From Euglena gracilis (taxonomy: Eukaryota > Euglenida > Euglenophyceae > Euglenales), in the NCBI GenBank assembly GCA_039621445.1, contig CP154955.1:11768241-11832240 (forward strand): a stretch of DNA of 64,000 nucleotides, given 5' to 3'. Numbering within the stretch: position 1 is the stretch's first letter; every line of letters begins with the position of its first letter. Below the pieces are notes generated by a model. That model saw only the letters and a list, made by a program, of their open reading frames with translations. It was not told where the DNA came from and made no database searches. Below, piece after piece: positions 23,857-36,391 of this stretch. The position numbers were made by a program, and so were the translations under genes.

Positions 23857-24725
<869 letters not shown>

Positions 24726-25497
24726 GTTTGTAAAAACACACATACAACATGTCTTTGAACACAGGTGTGCAGCATTCAAAAAAAAAGTTGGAGAAACATT
24801 GGGGCTGTTAAATGCTTCCAACACGTCAAACAACTATTGAAACACTTTGGGTGGAGCGTTTGCGGACACCAGATGGGGACAATCTGGCTTTGGAGGGGCC
24901 ACTGAAAAGCGTGAACAGAATGCCCTGAGAGGAGACACTGGCCAATCGGATGGGAAAGCAGAGCTTCGGCCACTGCCAGGCGCTGCCGACTGGGGGCTCG
25001 GTTGCACTCTGCCCAGGGGCAGTGGCCCGTTCGAGGAGGACCCACCCGTCCACCCACCCACCCACCCACCCAGCCAGCCACACACACACACACACACACA
25101 CAGTCGGCGAAGACGGGTCAAATGGGGATGAAAATGCATTGCCATGAGGCATGGTACAGCAGCAAACAGGGTGGTGTGCAATGATGAAGCTGGAGCCTTA
25201 AAAAGTGGTGATTTTTTGGATGGGTGATGTTCACAGCGTGCACTGGTGGATGAAGTAAATACCGCAGCGGGGGTTACTGAAAGCCACAAACGTTTGAGTA
25301 CCAATCTGATTTTGAAGGCAGCCAATGCTCTCTGACCCACTCCAAATACCCAGCTGTGAAGTAGCTTTCTCCCACCCAGCTCTTGCTGAGGGTACCACAA
25401 CAGTGCAACCCTTGTTTGAACATTTTTGTACAGTGTTTGATAAAATTGATGCTTTCAGCGCAGCGGCTGTGGGAGCAGTGGCGGCGAAACGGCCCAC

Positions 25498-25740
25498 CGG
25501 GCGGCTTCGCCTTCCCGGCCCGCAGGCACGCCAGCCACTCCAACCGCTCCGCCGCCTCCACCACCTCCCGGCCCCGCAGCTCCAACGCCAGCCACTCCCG
25601 CAGCTCCGCCCACAGCTCGGCAACTCCGCCGCCGCCGCCGCCGCCGCCGCGGCCCGGGGGGCGGGGGCCGGAGGGCGGTGCGGTCCGCCCCGGCGGGCCG
25701 CCGTTCGCGCGTTCAGAGGACCGCCAGCGACGGGCAATGC
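25498..25740 (-). CDS. exon with Gly run and Trp/Leu-rich helix, left arm
   Basis: On the minus strand a ttcgaag acceptor leads into a phase-1 frame. It has an Arg/Pro/Gly-rich start, a run of eight Gly (GGC/GGA codons), and then VAELWAELREWLALELRGRE, VVEAAERLEWLACLRAGKAK. A GTGGGC donor at 25496-25497 closes it. The helix is strongly amphipathic (Leu, Glu, Arg, Trp) and reads as a genuine coding segment. The opposite strand gives only Pro/Gln/Ala repeats. The protein family was not recognised. It lies downstream of the His/Pro-rich gene and may start a separate gene. Confidence 0.55.
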
Positions 25741-26279
25741 CTTCGAAAGGGCGTGTGAGGTCAGGATGGGAGGTGGACGTCAGCACACTGCTGTCGGAAA
25801 CCACAGGCATCAGGACTGAGGGCTGGGGTTTTCTTGAGGATCCCCAGGGGCCAGCTAGGGGAAAAAGGGTGCCCGAAAATGGACAAAAATGCTGAAATCC
25901 AGCTGGGTTGGGATTCTTCATCCAAAATTTGGAGGCAAAAACCCCCCCAAAAAAAGAAACTTCAAAACCTTCAAAATGCGATTCCGTTTTGTCCATTTTC
26001 GACCTCTTTCTCAAAAAAAAATGTCTGCCTTGTGAACCGAAATTTTTTGCAGTCGGCCGGGTATAAATCTATTTCAGGTTACCCGAAATTCATTTCAGTG
26101 GGGATCCCAGATTCAGACCCCCTGGGTCTGAATCCTGGCTGGCTGCTGGCTGGAAAAAAAGGTGCTGGTTGGCCAGCTATGAGGAGCTTTAGAAACAGCA
26201 ATCTGATACGATTCTGTAAAGGAGGAATTAGTGCTAGCCACAGGATTCTGAAGCCGTAAGGCTGTTTCATTGGTGAATA

Positions 26280-26640
26280 AAAATGCCATCCCCCCCCCGA
26301 GCTGTTCCCCCCCCCCCGAGCTATTCCCATAGGGGGGACGGGAATAGCTCACTGTCATAGCACTTTTTATAAAGAACTTCCCAAAAAAGTGCTCAAAAAT
26401 CGACGTTTTTGGGACGTTTTCAAAAATCACTTTTGACAAATGTGCTTAAAAATGACCATTTTTTGTGAACATCCAAAAAAGTTGCCAAAAATGACCCCCT
26501 TTGGGTTGCCCGAGGGTCGGGTATGGGAATAGCTCGGGGGGGGACCTAGGTCCCCCCCCCAAGCTGTTCCCCCCCCGTACTGTTCCCATTGGGCCGTAAA
26601 GGATCCCGGGGACGGGAATAGCTCGGGGGGGGGGGGGGCA
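26280..26640. repeat. cluster of inverted GAGCTATTCCC motifs, left arm
   Basis: GAGCTATTCCC or GAGCTGTTCCC and the complement GGGAATAGCTC recur at least six times. They sit beside long C or G runs, giving several possible hairpins. The stretch 26545-26640 has no counterpart in the right arm. Confidence 0.7.
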
Positions 26641-26994
26641 TGGTATACAGATAAAAATACAGGTGGGCTAGGAATGAATAAACACACTCATCTTCAGATA
26701 AGCTGACAAACGCCTTCAAGATGATAAATAAAAGGAAATACTCGGTTTCAGACATCTGGGGACCTCTTCCAGAAATGAGAAAGCGGCATGTGACCAATAA
26801 ACCAATACAATTGGTTTCTAGCTCTCCGAATACAGTGCAGACATGAGTCCCTCATCTGGCGGCATTCGGTCAACGCTTCTTGCAATCCCCTGAGAATTTG
26901 CATAGAATGCATTCGAAGCAGTTCCACTGTCAGTTGGGGATCCGGGGCACTCCGTGGCAGTGCTGTTAACCTGCGGGGAACAGCGTGGTGAGTG

Positions 26995-27285
26995 TCATTG
27001 TCGAAACTGAGCCTGGGGAGCAGATGGAACGTTCCATTTCTTTTCTGGGATAAACTTGCTTTCCTCTTTTTGCCACCCAGATGTGTGCTTCGCCGGACCC
27101 GCTCTTCCAAACACATGCGGGCAAACCGTCTCAGCGGCCACATCGTCGCGGGGCAGTCGTTCCGGGTCCGGAAGACCCTCGCGGCTCCCGCTTCCCGGCG
27201 ACCACAGCCGCGTGCCGTCCAAGGCGCCGTTGGCAGTCTCCTCGCCCCACCGCGGTCCCGCAGCAAACGCCGCCAACCATCCCTC
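26995..27285 (-). CDS. terminal exon, His/Pro-rich gene (left copy)
   Basis: On the minus strand tttccccag is followed by a phase-0 frame beginning EGWLAAFAAGPRWGEETANG and continuing through GSGSREGLPDPERLPRDDVA and HTSGWQKEESKFIPEKKW. It ends at TGA after about 96 codons. Phase 0 agrees with the donor of the preceding exon at 27551. A second frame through the same DNA stays open further, to 26748, and contains a helical stretch, so the frame assignment is by phase and not certain. No known domain was recognised. Confidence 0.45.
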   Translation of the reverse strand, partial: EGWLAAFAAGPRWGEETANGALDGTRLWSPGSGSREGLPDPERLPRDDVAAETVCPHVFGRAGPAKHTSGWQKEESKFIPEKKWNVPSAPQAQFRQ

Positions 27286-27550
27286 CTGGGGAAATGCAAT
27301 GTGCCGGGGCAGCCACCATTTGCGGCACGGGGGGTGCGGTGGCGGAGGACACGAAACCGAGTTGCGGAAAACACCTCCAAAAATATGTTGGGCTTAACCC
27401 AACCAACCAAACCAAACGTGAAAAGCAGGAAAGGACATGGGAGCAAACAGTCACGTGGTCATGTGCGTGCCTGAATGCCCAATGTGCTGTTCTGTGAAAA
27501 GAGGAAAGGGCCATCGAGGTGGAGGTATTGGGATGCTTGCACAGGGGCAC

Positions 27551-28162
27551 CCAGCCTTGCGCCTCCGCCTCCCCAAGCGGACCCCTCCGGCCACGGGGCC
27601 GGTGGCCAACGTCCTCCGCATCGCTGTCCGTCTCGTCGGGGGAGTCGTATTGCGGTGGCGGTGGGCGGAACGGGTTGGGAGCATGGTGGGTGAAAGGGGG
27701 TTGGTGGGCAGGATGGCGGTGTTGGTGGTGGTGCTGCTGTTGGCAGGGCTGCACGGGAAGGCCTGGTGCGGGTGGGAGTCGAACCCACCACCCAGCAGCT
27801 GGGGGGGGGGGGGTAGGTCGACCCCACCCACCACCCAGCACAGCACCGTGCAAGGGAGAAGTCCTGCGGAGCCGAAAGAAATTTTTGGCCAAAAAAATCG
27901 GCGCCCCAGAAAAACCAGAAGGCCCGTTGGGGTGGGGATCGACTCCCCCCCACCGACAATTCAGGGATTCCCGCACAGCTCTGGCTGTTGGTGGTGGTGT
28001 GGGTGGTAGTGGGGGGGATGGTACTGCGGGAAGTGGTGGTGGTGAGGGTGGTGGTGGTGGTGGTGTGGGTGATGGTGGTGGAAGTGGTGGAGGGGAGGGG
28101 CACGGTCATCGGGGGGATACGCGGGAGGGGGCGCCTGAGGATGAGGCCAGGCCGGGTCCTCC
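27551..28162 (-). CDS. His/Pro-rich exon interrupted by a MITE (left copy)
   Basis: A tttcag acceptor (28163-28168) opens a phase-2 frame reading DPAWPHPQAPPPAYPPDDRA, then long His runs with Pro, Tyr and Phe (FPQYHPPHYHPHHHQQ). At 27984 the frame is cut by a 240-bp MITE (27744-27983) flanked by the 8-bp duplication CCAACAGC. Beyond it the frame resumes in the same register with QHRHPAHQPPFTHHAPNPFR then QYDSPDETDSDAEDVGHRPR. It ends at a GTGCCC donor (27545-27550) in phase 0. Counted without the element and one duplication copy, the exon is 364 nt and stays in frame. As it stands a stop codon lies just inside the element. Confidence 0.6.
27744..27983. mobile_element. MITE family A, left-arm copy inside a coding exon
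   Basis: A 240-bp element with imperfect terminal inverted repeats of about 22 bp, starting CAGGGCTGCACGGGAAGGCC on plus and ending with the complement of CAGAGCTGTGCGGGAATCCC. It is flanked on both sides by GCTGTTGG (CCAACAGC on the coding strand), a perfect 8-bp target duplication. CAG-starting termini plus an 8-bp duplication are characteristic of hAT transposons. It has no coding capacity. The inner part has GGTGGGTGGGGTCGACC and a CGCCGATTTTTTTGGCC-like block, also seen elsewhere in the window. Confidence 0.85.
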
Positions 28163-28408
28163 CTGAAAGGGGGGGGGGGGCATGACGAGGCAGGGCACCA
28201 AAGGGGAAGCAGACAAAACAATCGCGTTGTGCGGTTGGGGTTACGGTGCCAATACCTTCGTTGCAAGCAACACGCCCAACCCACAAACCTGCAAGCACAG
28301 TATCCATTTGCCAGCACACGCGCCATGATCAAGTTGAGTGCGTGTGGCTTTGTTGAAAAAAAACCACGCGTTCGGCCCAGGCCTGCTCAGTGGTGAGAAA
28401 ATCTGGAC

Positions 28409-28625
28409 GGGTGGTGGTGGTGGGGGTGAGGTGGGTAAAAGGAGTTATGCGGTGGGAAGGGCGGCGGTGGGGGAGTCCAATGGTGGTGAAAGGTTGGGGG
28501 CGGCGGCGGGGGGAAGTACGGGCCGAAAGGGGGGCTGTACTGAGGCGGGGGCGGGGGGCGGGGGCGGCGCGATTGAAAGAAGTCTTCCCCGGGGTTGAAA
28601 TCCACCTCCACGAAGCCCTCCAGCC
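28409..28625 (-). CDS. Pro/His-rich exon 2, His/Pro-rich gene (left copy)
   Basis: An acceptor (catgctgccag) starts a phase-1 frame reading LEGFVEVDFNPGEDFFQSRR, followed by a Pro-rich tract and PPFGPYFPPPPPPTFHHHW. The exon is placed to end at a weak GTCCAG donor, which gives the phase 2 needed by the next exon. If this donor is not used, translation stops at 28387-28389 and the protein would be about 112 residues. The composition matches the following exon, which supports the join. Confidence 0.5.
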
Positions 28626-28679
28626 CTGGCAGCATGAGGAATGGTGCCAAGAAGTGCAGTGTGTGTCCGCACATGCATT

Positions 28680-28965
28680 GTGTGTTTGTGTGTGTGTGTC
28701 ACATGTTGTGTGTGTGTGTGTGTGTGAGTGCATGTGTGTGGGGTACCGGACGTGCGTTGTGTGCACGATTGTGATTGTCAACATTGCTACAGCTTTTCAA
28801 AGCATTGTGTTGTTCTGGGTGGCTGCATGGGTGCGCACGGGCAGACACACGCACACACACGCGCGCGCGCGCGTACGCGCACGCACACACGGACACACGC
28901 GCACACGGACACACAACGTGCATGCACATGCACACACATGCACGCACACACACACACGCACGTAT
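28680..28965. repeat. (GT)n and (CA)n/(GCGC) microsatellites in intron 1, left arm
   Basis: A GT array at about 28685-28740 and a CA/CGCA array at about 28848-28965, separated by unique sequence. They lie between the first two exons of the His/Pro-rich gene. Confidence 0.9.
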
Positions 28966-28975
28966 GCTCCAAAAC

Positions 28976-29075
28976 CTGGGAACTTCTGGGGCAGCTCCTT
29001 CAGCGTCTCCAGAGGGATAACCTCCTCCCCGTCCTCGGCCTCCAAGGGAGCAGGGCCTGCCGACATCGAAGCCAT
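28976..29075 (-). CDS. start exon, His/Pro-rich gene (left copy)
   Basis: ATG at 29073-29075 (minus strand) lies in a good context (GTCGGCATGG) and opens a 100-nt exon. It reads MASMSAGPAPLEAEDGEEVI then PLETLKELPQKFPG. The GTTTTG donor gives phase 1, which exactly matches exon 2. The acidic, leucine-containing start differs from the low-complexity remainder. A family B MITE ends about 87 bp upstream, so the promoter or 5' leader is partly transposon-derived. Function unknown. Confidence 0.55.
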
Positions 29076-29161
29076 GCCGACTTTTGGAGGCCTCCGCTGA
29101 CCGGGCCGGTGGAACGACGGGGGGCTGGACAAAATCTTCCGTGTCGTGTGTTGGGGCAGGG

Positions 29162-29453
29162 CAGGCTGAAATTTAAGGCGTGGCACTCCAACTCCAAGAC
29201 ACTAGATCTGAACCCCCCGGGGCGGGGGGTGTAGGGCACATGGCCAAAAGTGCCTGGGTACTTGGCCAAAGCACTTCCATCGCCAAAGGCGCCGGAAGCC
29301 CAGATAAGCCCATTTTTTGGGCATTTTTGGCCCATGATCATGCAGGCACCGGTTCCCCCCAGTGGGGTGGTGCCTGCCTTCTACTGGGTGCCACGGCACT
29401 CCAGTGCACCTTGAGACCCCCCCTCCCCCCCAGGGTTGGTCAAATTCAACCTG
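29162..29453. mobile_element. MITE family B copy at the inner end of the left arm
   Basis: Termini CAGGCTGAAATTT and AAATTCAACCTG, with the same core blocks (ATGGCCAAAAGTGCCTGGG, GGCGCCGGAAGCC) as the other family B copies. No clear target duplication. It lies directly upstream of the start exon of the His/Pro-rich gene. Confidence 0.7.
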
Positions 29454-29753
29454 ATAAGCACCCGAAGTCTCCAGAAACCGTTTTTTTTCCCCAGGGGAAA
29501 GCAATGAGAAAAATTTCAGAATAATGATGTCACCACCAATGTATACAAGTTCGACCCCAATTGACTGGGGGAGGGGTCGTCCTCACTTGCACCTCAACAA
29601 GGCGCATCCCACCAGCTCCCGTATCGCGAGAACGTATTTCTGGTCACAAACAGGTCCGGGCCCAGAGGCCGGCATGGCAGGGGGTGCAGGGCGGGGCTGC
29701 GCTACGGCCGCCTCCGGCGCAGGGGGCGGCAGCCAGCCAGGGGGCGGGGGAGA

Positions 29754-32700
29754 CCACGTGGATCGCCTGATCGAGAATTTTACATCTCAGATGTCATACA
29801 GGCCAAAAAACCCAAAATCCACTCAGAAATGATAACACAAATCTACCAGCCATCTTAATCACTATTTAGCACTTTTTTTTTCTGTTTGGATCCCTTCGAC
29901 GCCAATTTCAATTTCATGCCGAACCGGCGTTCTGGACACCGGATCGGGCGTGAAGCTAGAGCCCCAATGCAAGGACGGTTTTAACTAGAAGATCGATGAA
30001 CATCACCCTCACCCCACCTTAAAGTATCCAACCCACCCCACCCCAAAGTGGCTAAAACTTGGTTTACCCCCCCTTCAATATAACCTCAATGTCCAAAATT
30101 AGGAAATTTAAAAGCATCGATTGGACAATCTCATCTTGTGTACCTTCATCAAAGGCAAGTTTGGCAAGTTTCCATCAACGAACAACATATTTGGGTTGGA
30201 AACAAAAAAAGCAATGTGGGTTGGCGATTTCAAACAGGAGACAGTGACAATTGCCCAATGTTTGACAGGTAAATTGCCTCTCCTTAGACAAATTTTTCTG
30301 TCATGAAGTCCATTTCCTTTGACAAAAAGGTGACATTGAGGAAACATTGAGTTTGGAAAACTCAACCTCAACCTCAACCTCAACCTCAATGTCAACCTCA
30401 ACCTCCATCTCAATTCCTCCATCCAGCCTTGGCTGCAGCACACCATTTTGAGGGGTGGTCTAACAGGGGAGGCACATGTGTTGCATTCACCTCAGTGCAG
30501 GCCAAAATCTCGTCATTTTTTGGAAAATGAAGAAAAAGTGGTTTTTTCCAGCAATTTTTGCGATTTTTCAATGAAAAATGGGCAAAAAGTGCCTGTGCCC
30601 CCCCTTTGAAGCTCCCCCCCATACCATGCCCCCTATAAGACCGTCTTGGGATTTTGGCTCCCGAGGGGGGTCTTCTTCTGGGGGGGGGGCAAGGTGCTGT
30701 GCCAGGTTTTGTGTAGTGCCGAGCTCTTTAGCTGCCTGATGGTGTTAGGTGGCCCGGCCTGGCCCATTGGCGGCCCAGCCTGGCATGGTCAAGCTTACAA
30801 CGCTATTTTGGGGTGTTTGTTTTGAGCTGGCGCTTAATCGCGATTGTCCCTTCCGATTTTTGTAAATGAAATCTGTGTGATAAACTCAAATACAGAACAC
30901 AGACCATATCTTTGCATGCTATGGAACGAATTATTGCTTTATTCAAAGTTGCCATGGCAGAATGAAGCAAATTAAGAACCGTGGCAGCAGCGCTTCACCG
31001 GCACCTTCGCTGACTCGTTGGCCAGTGTTAAGTGCGAAGTTGTTTGTTTTCAGCAAACATTGTGCCCATTGTGGTTGACATCCATAATGAACGATCAATC
31101 GCCCAATGCCGAACGACTGGATTAATCGGCGATGACGAACGATTAGTTGATTAATCGTTTAATCAAATCTACCCTATTGGCCACATCTTAAGCTTGGCGG
31201 GGAGTAGTGGGGGAATCAAAATTCCGTTACACTGGGCGTTTTAAGTGCTTTTGTATGGTATGGGTCTCTGAACATTTTGCTTTATTTTGCTTTATTTTAG
31301 ATTTTTTTTTGTTTTTTTTAATTTTTGTGGTCTCAAAAAAATATACCTAAGTGTTTTAATGGAATTAGGGAAGATCAAGTTAACACACTTGGCTAATTTG
31401 TATGTGTTTAAGATCAGGGTCAACGGCAGAGGGGGGGTCGGGGGGGGGTGCGTCACGGCGCGCACCGTTTTTAGGAAAGGTCTACCTGAGGCGGCGCACG
31501 CAGCGCTTCCGCCGCCACGAGCCTGTTTTTTCGAAAAAAAAAATGTGGAAAAGGTCACTTTTTTGGCGACTTTTCGGGTCGGGACAGCGATTTTTGAAGG
31601 AAAAAACGTTTGAAAAAATCAGCACAATTGTTTTTGGGCCATTTTCAGGGGGGTCAAAAATTTTTTTGTGATCCACGTGGTGGAGGGGGGGGGGCACGCC
31701 ATAGCGCGAGGGGTAAGGTCCTTCGGCAAGCGGTGCGTCTGCTATCCCCGACCCTTCCCCCCTAATTGCAATTTGGGGTTCGGCCGACGAACATGGGTCC
31801 AAAAAGGCCAACGTTGACGGGGCCGCAAAAACTCCATTTTGTACTTTTTTGATGTTGAACTCTCCGAGATCTTTCCAAAAATGCATATAAAGTTGACCTC
31901 CGAAATGGGGGTACCCCTCGTTGGGACCAATGTTTCCCAAGCCCTCCCTTCCCTAATTGACCACCCCCCCCCCCCACCCGGGCCACCTCGGGAGAACCAA
32001 TGTTTCCGGTATGAACCGACTCCCACCAAACGAAGTTGCCCTGGAGAGAAATCCCACATTGGTCCCATTGGTCTGTTGATACCCTTCATTACTGCCATGC
32101 CCCCCCCCCCCATGCCACTACATGAACTACTATGCCCCCCCCCCCCCCGATACTGTCCCATACTCAGCTCTACTACAGGGTGGGCGTGGGACACTATTGG
32201 GTGGGTCAATAAAAGTCCTTTAGGACCAGCCGGCCGGGTCCCGTGGTATAAGACACGGGAGGACACTATCGGGGGGGGGGGGCATGGTACAGGGCAGGCG
32301 CTGTAACACAAAATGCCTGCCCTGCAATTTGTGTCAAGGGACACAAATTAAAGGGCAGGCGCTTTGTTTTAACCAAATTTTCCAAAAGAAAAACGAAAAA
32401 TTGCTGTGCGGGCGCCGGGTATTTGGGAACACGTCCATAGTAAAGTCGCGGCTTTGACAATTACAGGGTTGTAACACGGCAGGGTTACAACCCTGTAATC
32501 GAGTGAAGGCCACAATTTCCTTTTAGAAATCAGATAGAGTAACCCAACCCTCTCAGGAGGGGCTGGAGGAGCACGCACGTTCTCGTTCGCCAAAGTGCAT
32601 CATTGTTGCCTTTTTCTCATGTAAAGAGCTCACCAATCTAAAACCGTGGGGCTGGTTGCTGAGCCTTTTTCTCTTCAAAGTGAAAACAACCTCAACAACT

Positions 32701-35700
32701 TGGAGACATCCCTTTTATTGTTCCACAGGAGGGGAAAGCACGAGCCTGGGCCTCATTGCCAGCCGGCAAGGTCTCAACCAGGCACCAACCTTGCAATGAG
32801 CTATGAGTTGTCTGAAGTCACAACCCTCTCCCCAGGGGCCTGACTCCTCCCTTTGTGGGGCGGGAGGGGTCCTCAGAGGAGAAGTAGGTAGTGTTATACC
32901 TAACACTCCCCCCCCCCCCCCCCCTAAGACCCCCAATAGTCGGGAGCGGTGACAATTAGGGGGAGCACCCATGCTGAAACCCCCCCTAATTCAACTCCCC
33001 CTAAATTGTTGCCAGGGGTCAAAACCCTCTCCATTTTGGGGGAGGTCACGTGAATACTCACGTTATTTCACCCCCTATCCCATTTTTACCCAAATTATCA
33101 AAAAATTTTGGGCCTAATCCCAATTATTTTGCCCGCTGTGTTAAAAATTCGCCCCCGTTTCCCAAAGATTTTTGCCCCGGGCTCCAATATTTTTGCCCCC
33201 GTCCCATCAATTTTTGCCCACTCAAAACATTTTTGTTTGTTTTCTTTTGTTTCACTTTTGATCATCCCACGCCTCTTTCTATGATGGTTGTTGTGAGCAG
33301 AAGATGAAGAAAGAGAGGGTCCACAATCCTGAATGGGCCATTGTTTTGACGTTTGAAAAATTGTTTGCCAATCAGGAGTGGTGCAAATTCTCAACTTTTG
33401 TGCTTGGCCTTCCTATTGTTTCTGTTTTCTCCAAAAGGACAGCATGAAAGAGTCAGAATTGTATACCCTCACCCCCCCCCCCTATTTCGCTAATGGCCGG
33501 GCTCCTTCAGACCCCCAATTAGCCAATTAGGGGGGGGGACAATTAGGGGGGGGTCGAGGACCCCTACCCCCAAAATTTTTACTTGTGCAAAATTTGTCGA
33601 TTTTTTGCGCATGGTTGGATTGGTCATGACTTTTTCTTATCCGGCGAATTTTGAAATTTTCGAAACGGACATTTTTTGGAGGTTTTCTGAGCCCTTTTTG
33701 CGGCCTTGCCGAAATTTGCCGGTCTTGTCACGGAGGCCAATTAGCCAGTTAGGGGAGGGGGGCAAATAGGGGGGGGGGGGGGGAAAGGTGTAAAGCACCC
33801 AACCCAACAACCACGCTGCCCCCCCCCCGATGGTCTTGAAATCCCGCCCAATTATGAGCAGGTTGGCCTTGACATTTGGGCGGGGGGTTAATTCTGACGA
33901 TGCATTACCCTGCACTTTTGGCTGTGCCCAATCCTTGTGTACGCAGCCACATGTTCCAACCCTTGCTCAAGGCATATTCAAGCGCTCAGACAGAATCATG
34001 TGGAGTGGTCAGGGTTTGATATAAGGAGGGTGCACAACCACGCCACCTCCTGCCAATCCCCCACCTGCCTTTATTTCGAACCCTGGGAAAGGCACTGGGG
34101 GGTGTTGGAACCAGGGGGGGGGGAATATGCAACTTGCATAATTTCCATTTTTTTCCTTCATAATCAGGTTTTTCTGAAAATTGCAATTTTTTGCATAAAA
34201 ATTTTTGTCCTGCAAATTTTTTTTGTAAGAAAAGGACTTTTGTGCTGCATTCCCAGCATCAGGTAGGCTCTCCCTTTTTGTAAATGTCCTTAATGTCCGC
34301 TTTATTGATGTTCAGTGGTGACCTGGAGGGACGATTTGCTTAGACTGAACGTGCAGGTGCCATTCATGTTGATTTTCAAAGCTTCAGTGCTTGCCGTTGT
34401 CTTCCAGGTGGTCTTCTTTGTGAATCATTGACAGGTACACCGGCATTGTCACATGTTTACGGATTTTAGGCAGCAAAACTCGGTTATATTCCAGCCTTTT
34501 CTCAGGGGTTTTATGCAAGTTGCATTTTTTTTTGCATTTTTTTTGCATTTTTTTGACTTGCATAATTTGAAGGGCCAAGTTGCATCCCCCCCCCCTGTTG
34601 GAACATCAGTTGACCTTGCCAGTCAAACCACCAGTCGAGTTGGGAGTGGGGTACCCAAAGCACCGATTTTTTTTTTCAATGAAAAATCAATGGAATTTGG
34701 CCATTTTTTTTTGGGAAGTCCAGTTGAGTATGGGTTCGGTCAGTTACTTGGGAGGGGGGGTCCGAACCCCTCCCCCCCTCTGGTTGTCCTCTGAAGTCAA
34801 CCGAACAAGGGGGGGGGAGGGGTCCAGAAACGAATTCAGCTGGACTAGCTACCCTCCTTCCTTGTTTGGTGGTTTGATCCTCTTGGTTCCATGTGTCTCT
34901 CACCAAAGCTGGCAGTAAAAAAACTAACAAACAAAAGAACAAAAACGTTTTTTTGGATTTTTTGTGTTTTGTTATAAAAAATAAAAAAGTACACCAGCGA
35001 GGGTTTGAAGAAAATTTTTTTGAAAGAGAATTTTGTTAGGATTTTCCCATCGACCATCAAATTTGCGGGATACATTTTGGGTCATTTTTGAAAATTCCCT
35101 TTTGGGTGTGGAAGTGCATCAATTTTTGGCACTTTTTTGGGAAGATGATTCTTTTGGCATTTTTGGGTGTGAAGGTGCGTTAGGTGGTACGCAAGGAGAT
35201 GGTAAGGCCCCGGGGAAAGTTGATTAAAAAACCCCGTCTCTTTGCTAACACGCTTTTTTAAAAACAAAACGTCAGCTCTGTCTCTCACATAAAGTCCCTA
35301 ATTAATCTCATCACCCTGCACATCTGTCACCACTATCTCAAGGCAATATTGTGAGCTGACATTCAAATTTCCATCAGGATTTTCGGTGGGGTTGTCCACT
35401 CCCCCTCCCCCTCCTTGATTGGATGGGGGGGGGGGCAGACATTATTTCTTCAAGGATTATTTTTTTTTTAGAATTTGAAGCATTTTACGGATTTTTTTTA
35501 AAAGAGGGATTGGGGGCGAAATTCTTGACATTTTGGGACAGGGGTGTCAGGTTTTTTCAGCACGTAAAAAGACGTTCAAAAGGCTTTTTGAACACACTGC
35601 ATCTTGACCATTCAGAAAACGTGCAAAAGAATGTACCACTGAAACTCGATGATGGAAGCACCTGCCTAATGCCTGCCTTTTTCCCCCTGTTTGGGCAACA

Positions 35701-36391
35701 CAAGGATTGAATTGGGATGGTTTCAAGCATCAAAAGTGGTGAAAATGGCAGAAAATGGCCGACTTTGCCTATTTTGAAGAAAACAGCCAAAAGTACCGAT
35801 TTTTGCGAACATTTGGTTGATTTTGGGTTCAACCTTTTTGATCAAGGGCAATTTGGAAACCATCATTTTTGCCTGTGGTCTTTTGCCTTTTTTTTGTCAA
35901 ATAAATAAATAAAAAAATAAAAAATAAAACAAAGAACTTTTTTTTTAAAAAAATGCCAGCCATGGCACAATGATGAAGGCCGGGTTGCCGGGCTGTGCTG
36001 CTCCCCCCCCCCCCCACACTGGCCCAATTTTTTGATCTTCTGAACTCGCGAGGAATTTCTGACCATTCATTGCGTTTAGTTTATTTTGTTTGTTGGAGAT
36101 GTCTCCCGGGACACTTGCTTGTCTCCTGGACACGTCCGAAACGGTGTCCAGGACACCGGTTCAGGTGTGAAGGTGTGAAGCCAGAGCCTCCATACATGGT
36201 TTCAAGTGAAAGCTTCCTTTGGCGCTGAAGGCACCAAGAAAATTTTTTTTGCACGGTGTTGTGGTGCATGGGGGGTCGACCCTTCCCCCCCACGCCCCGT
36301 GGGGGGGTACGACACCGCCCCACGTGGACACAAAGACATGTAGGGGGGGGTGCCAGGGGACTGTCACAACTGGCCACCTTCACACGCGTGA
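29754..36391. other. spacer, left part: no gene supported
   Basis: Contains a CAACCT tandem array at 30358-30415 and a GATTAATC-type inverted motif cluster at 31110-31165. It also has long G/C runs at 32104-32150 and 32905-32925, and repeated CAATTAGGGGG motifs at 33510-33545 and 33740-33780. The missing 5' exons of the PdxT gene should lie here, but the expected glycine-rich PGGES motif was not found by eye. Confidence 0.4.
30358..30415. repeat. (CAACCT)n array
   Basis: About nine imperfect hexanucleotide units with GT and CAT variants. Confidence 0.85.
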
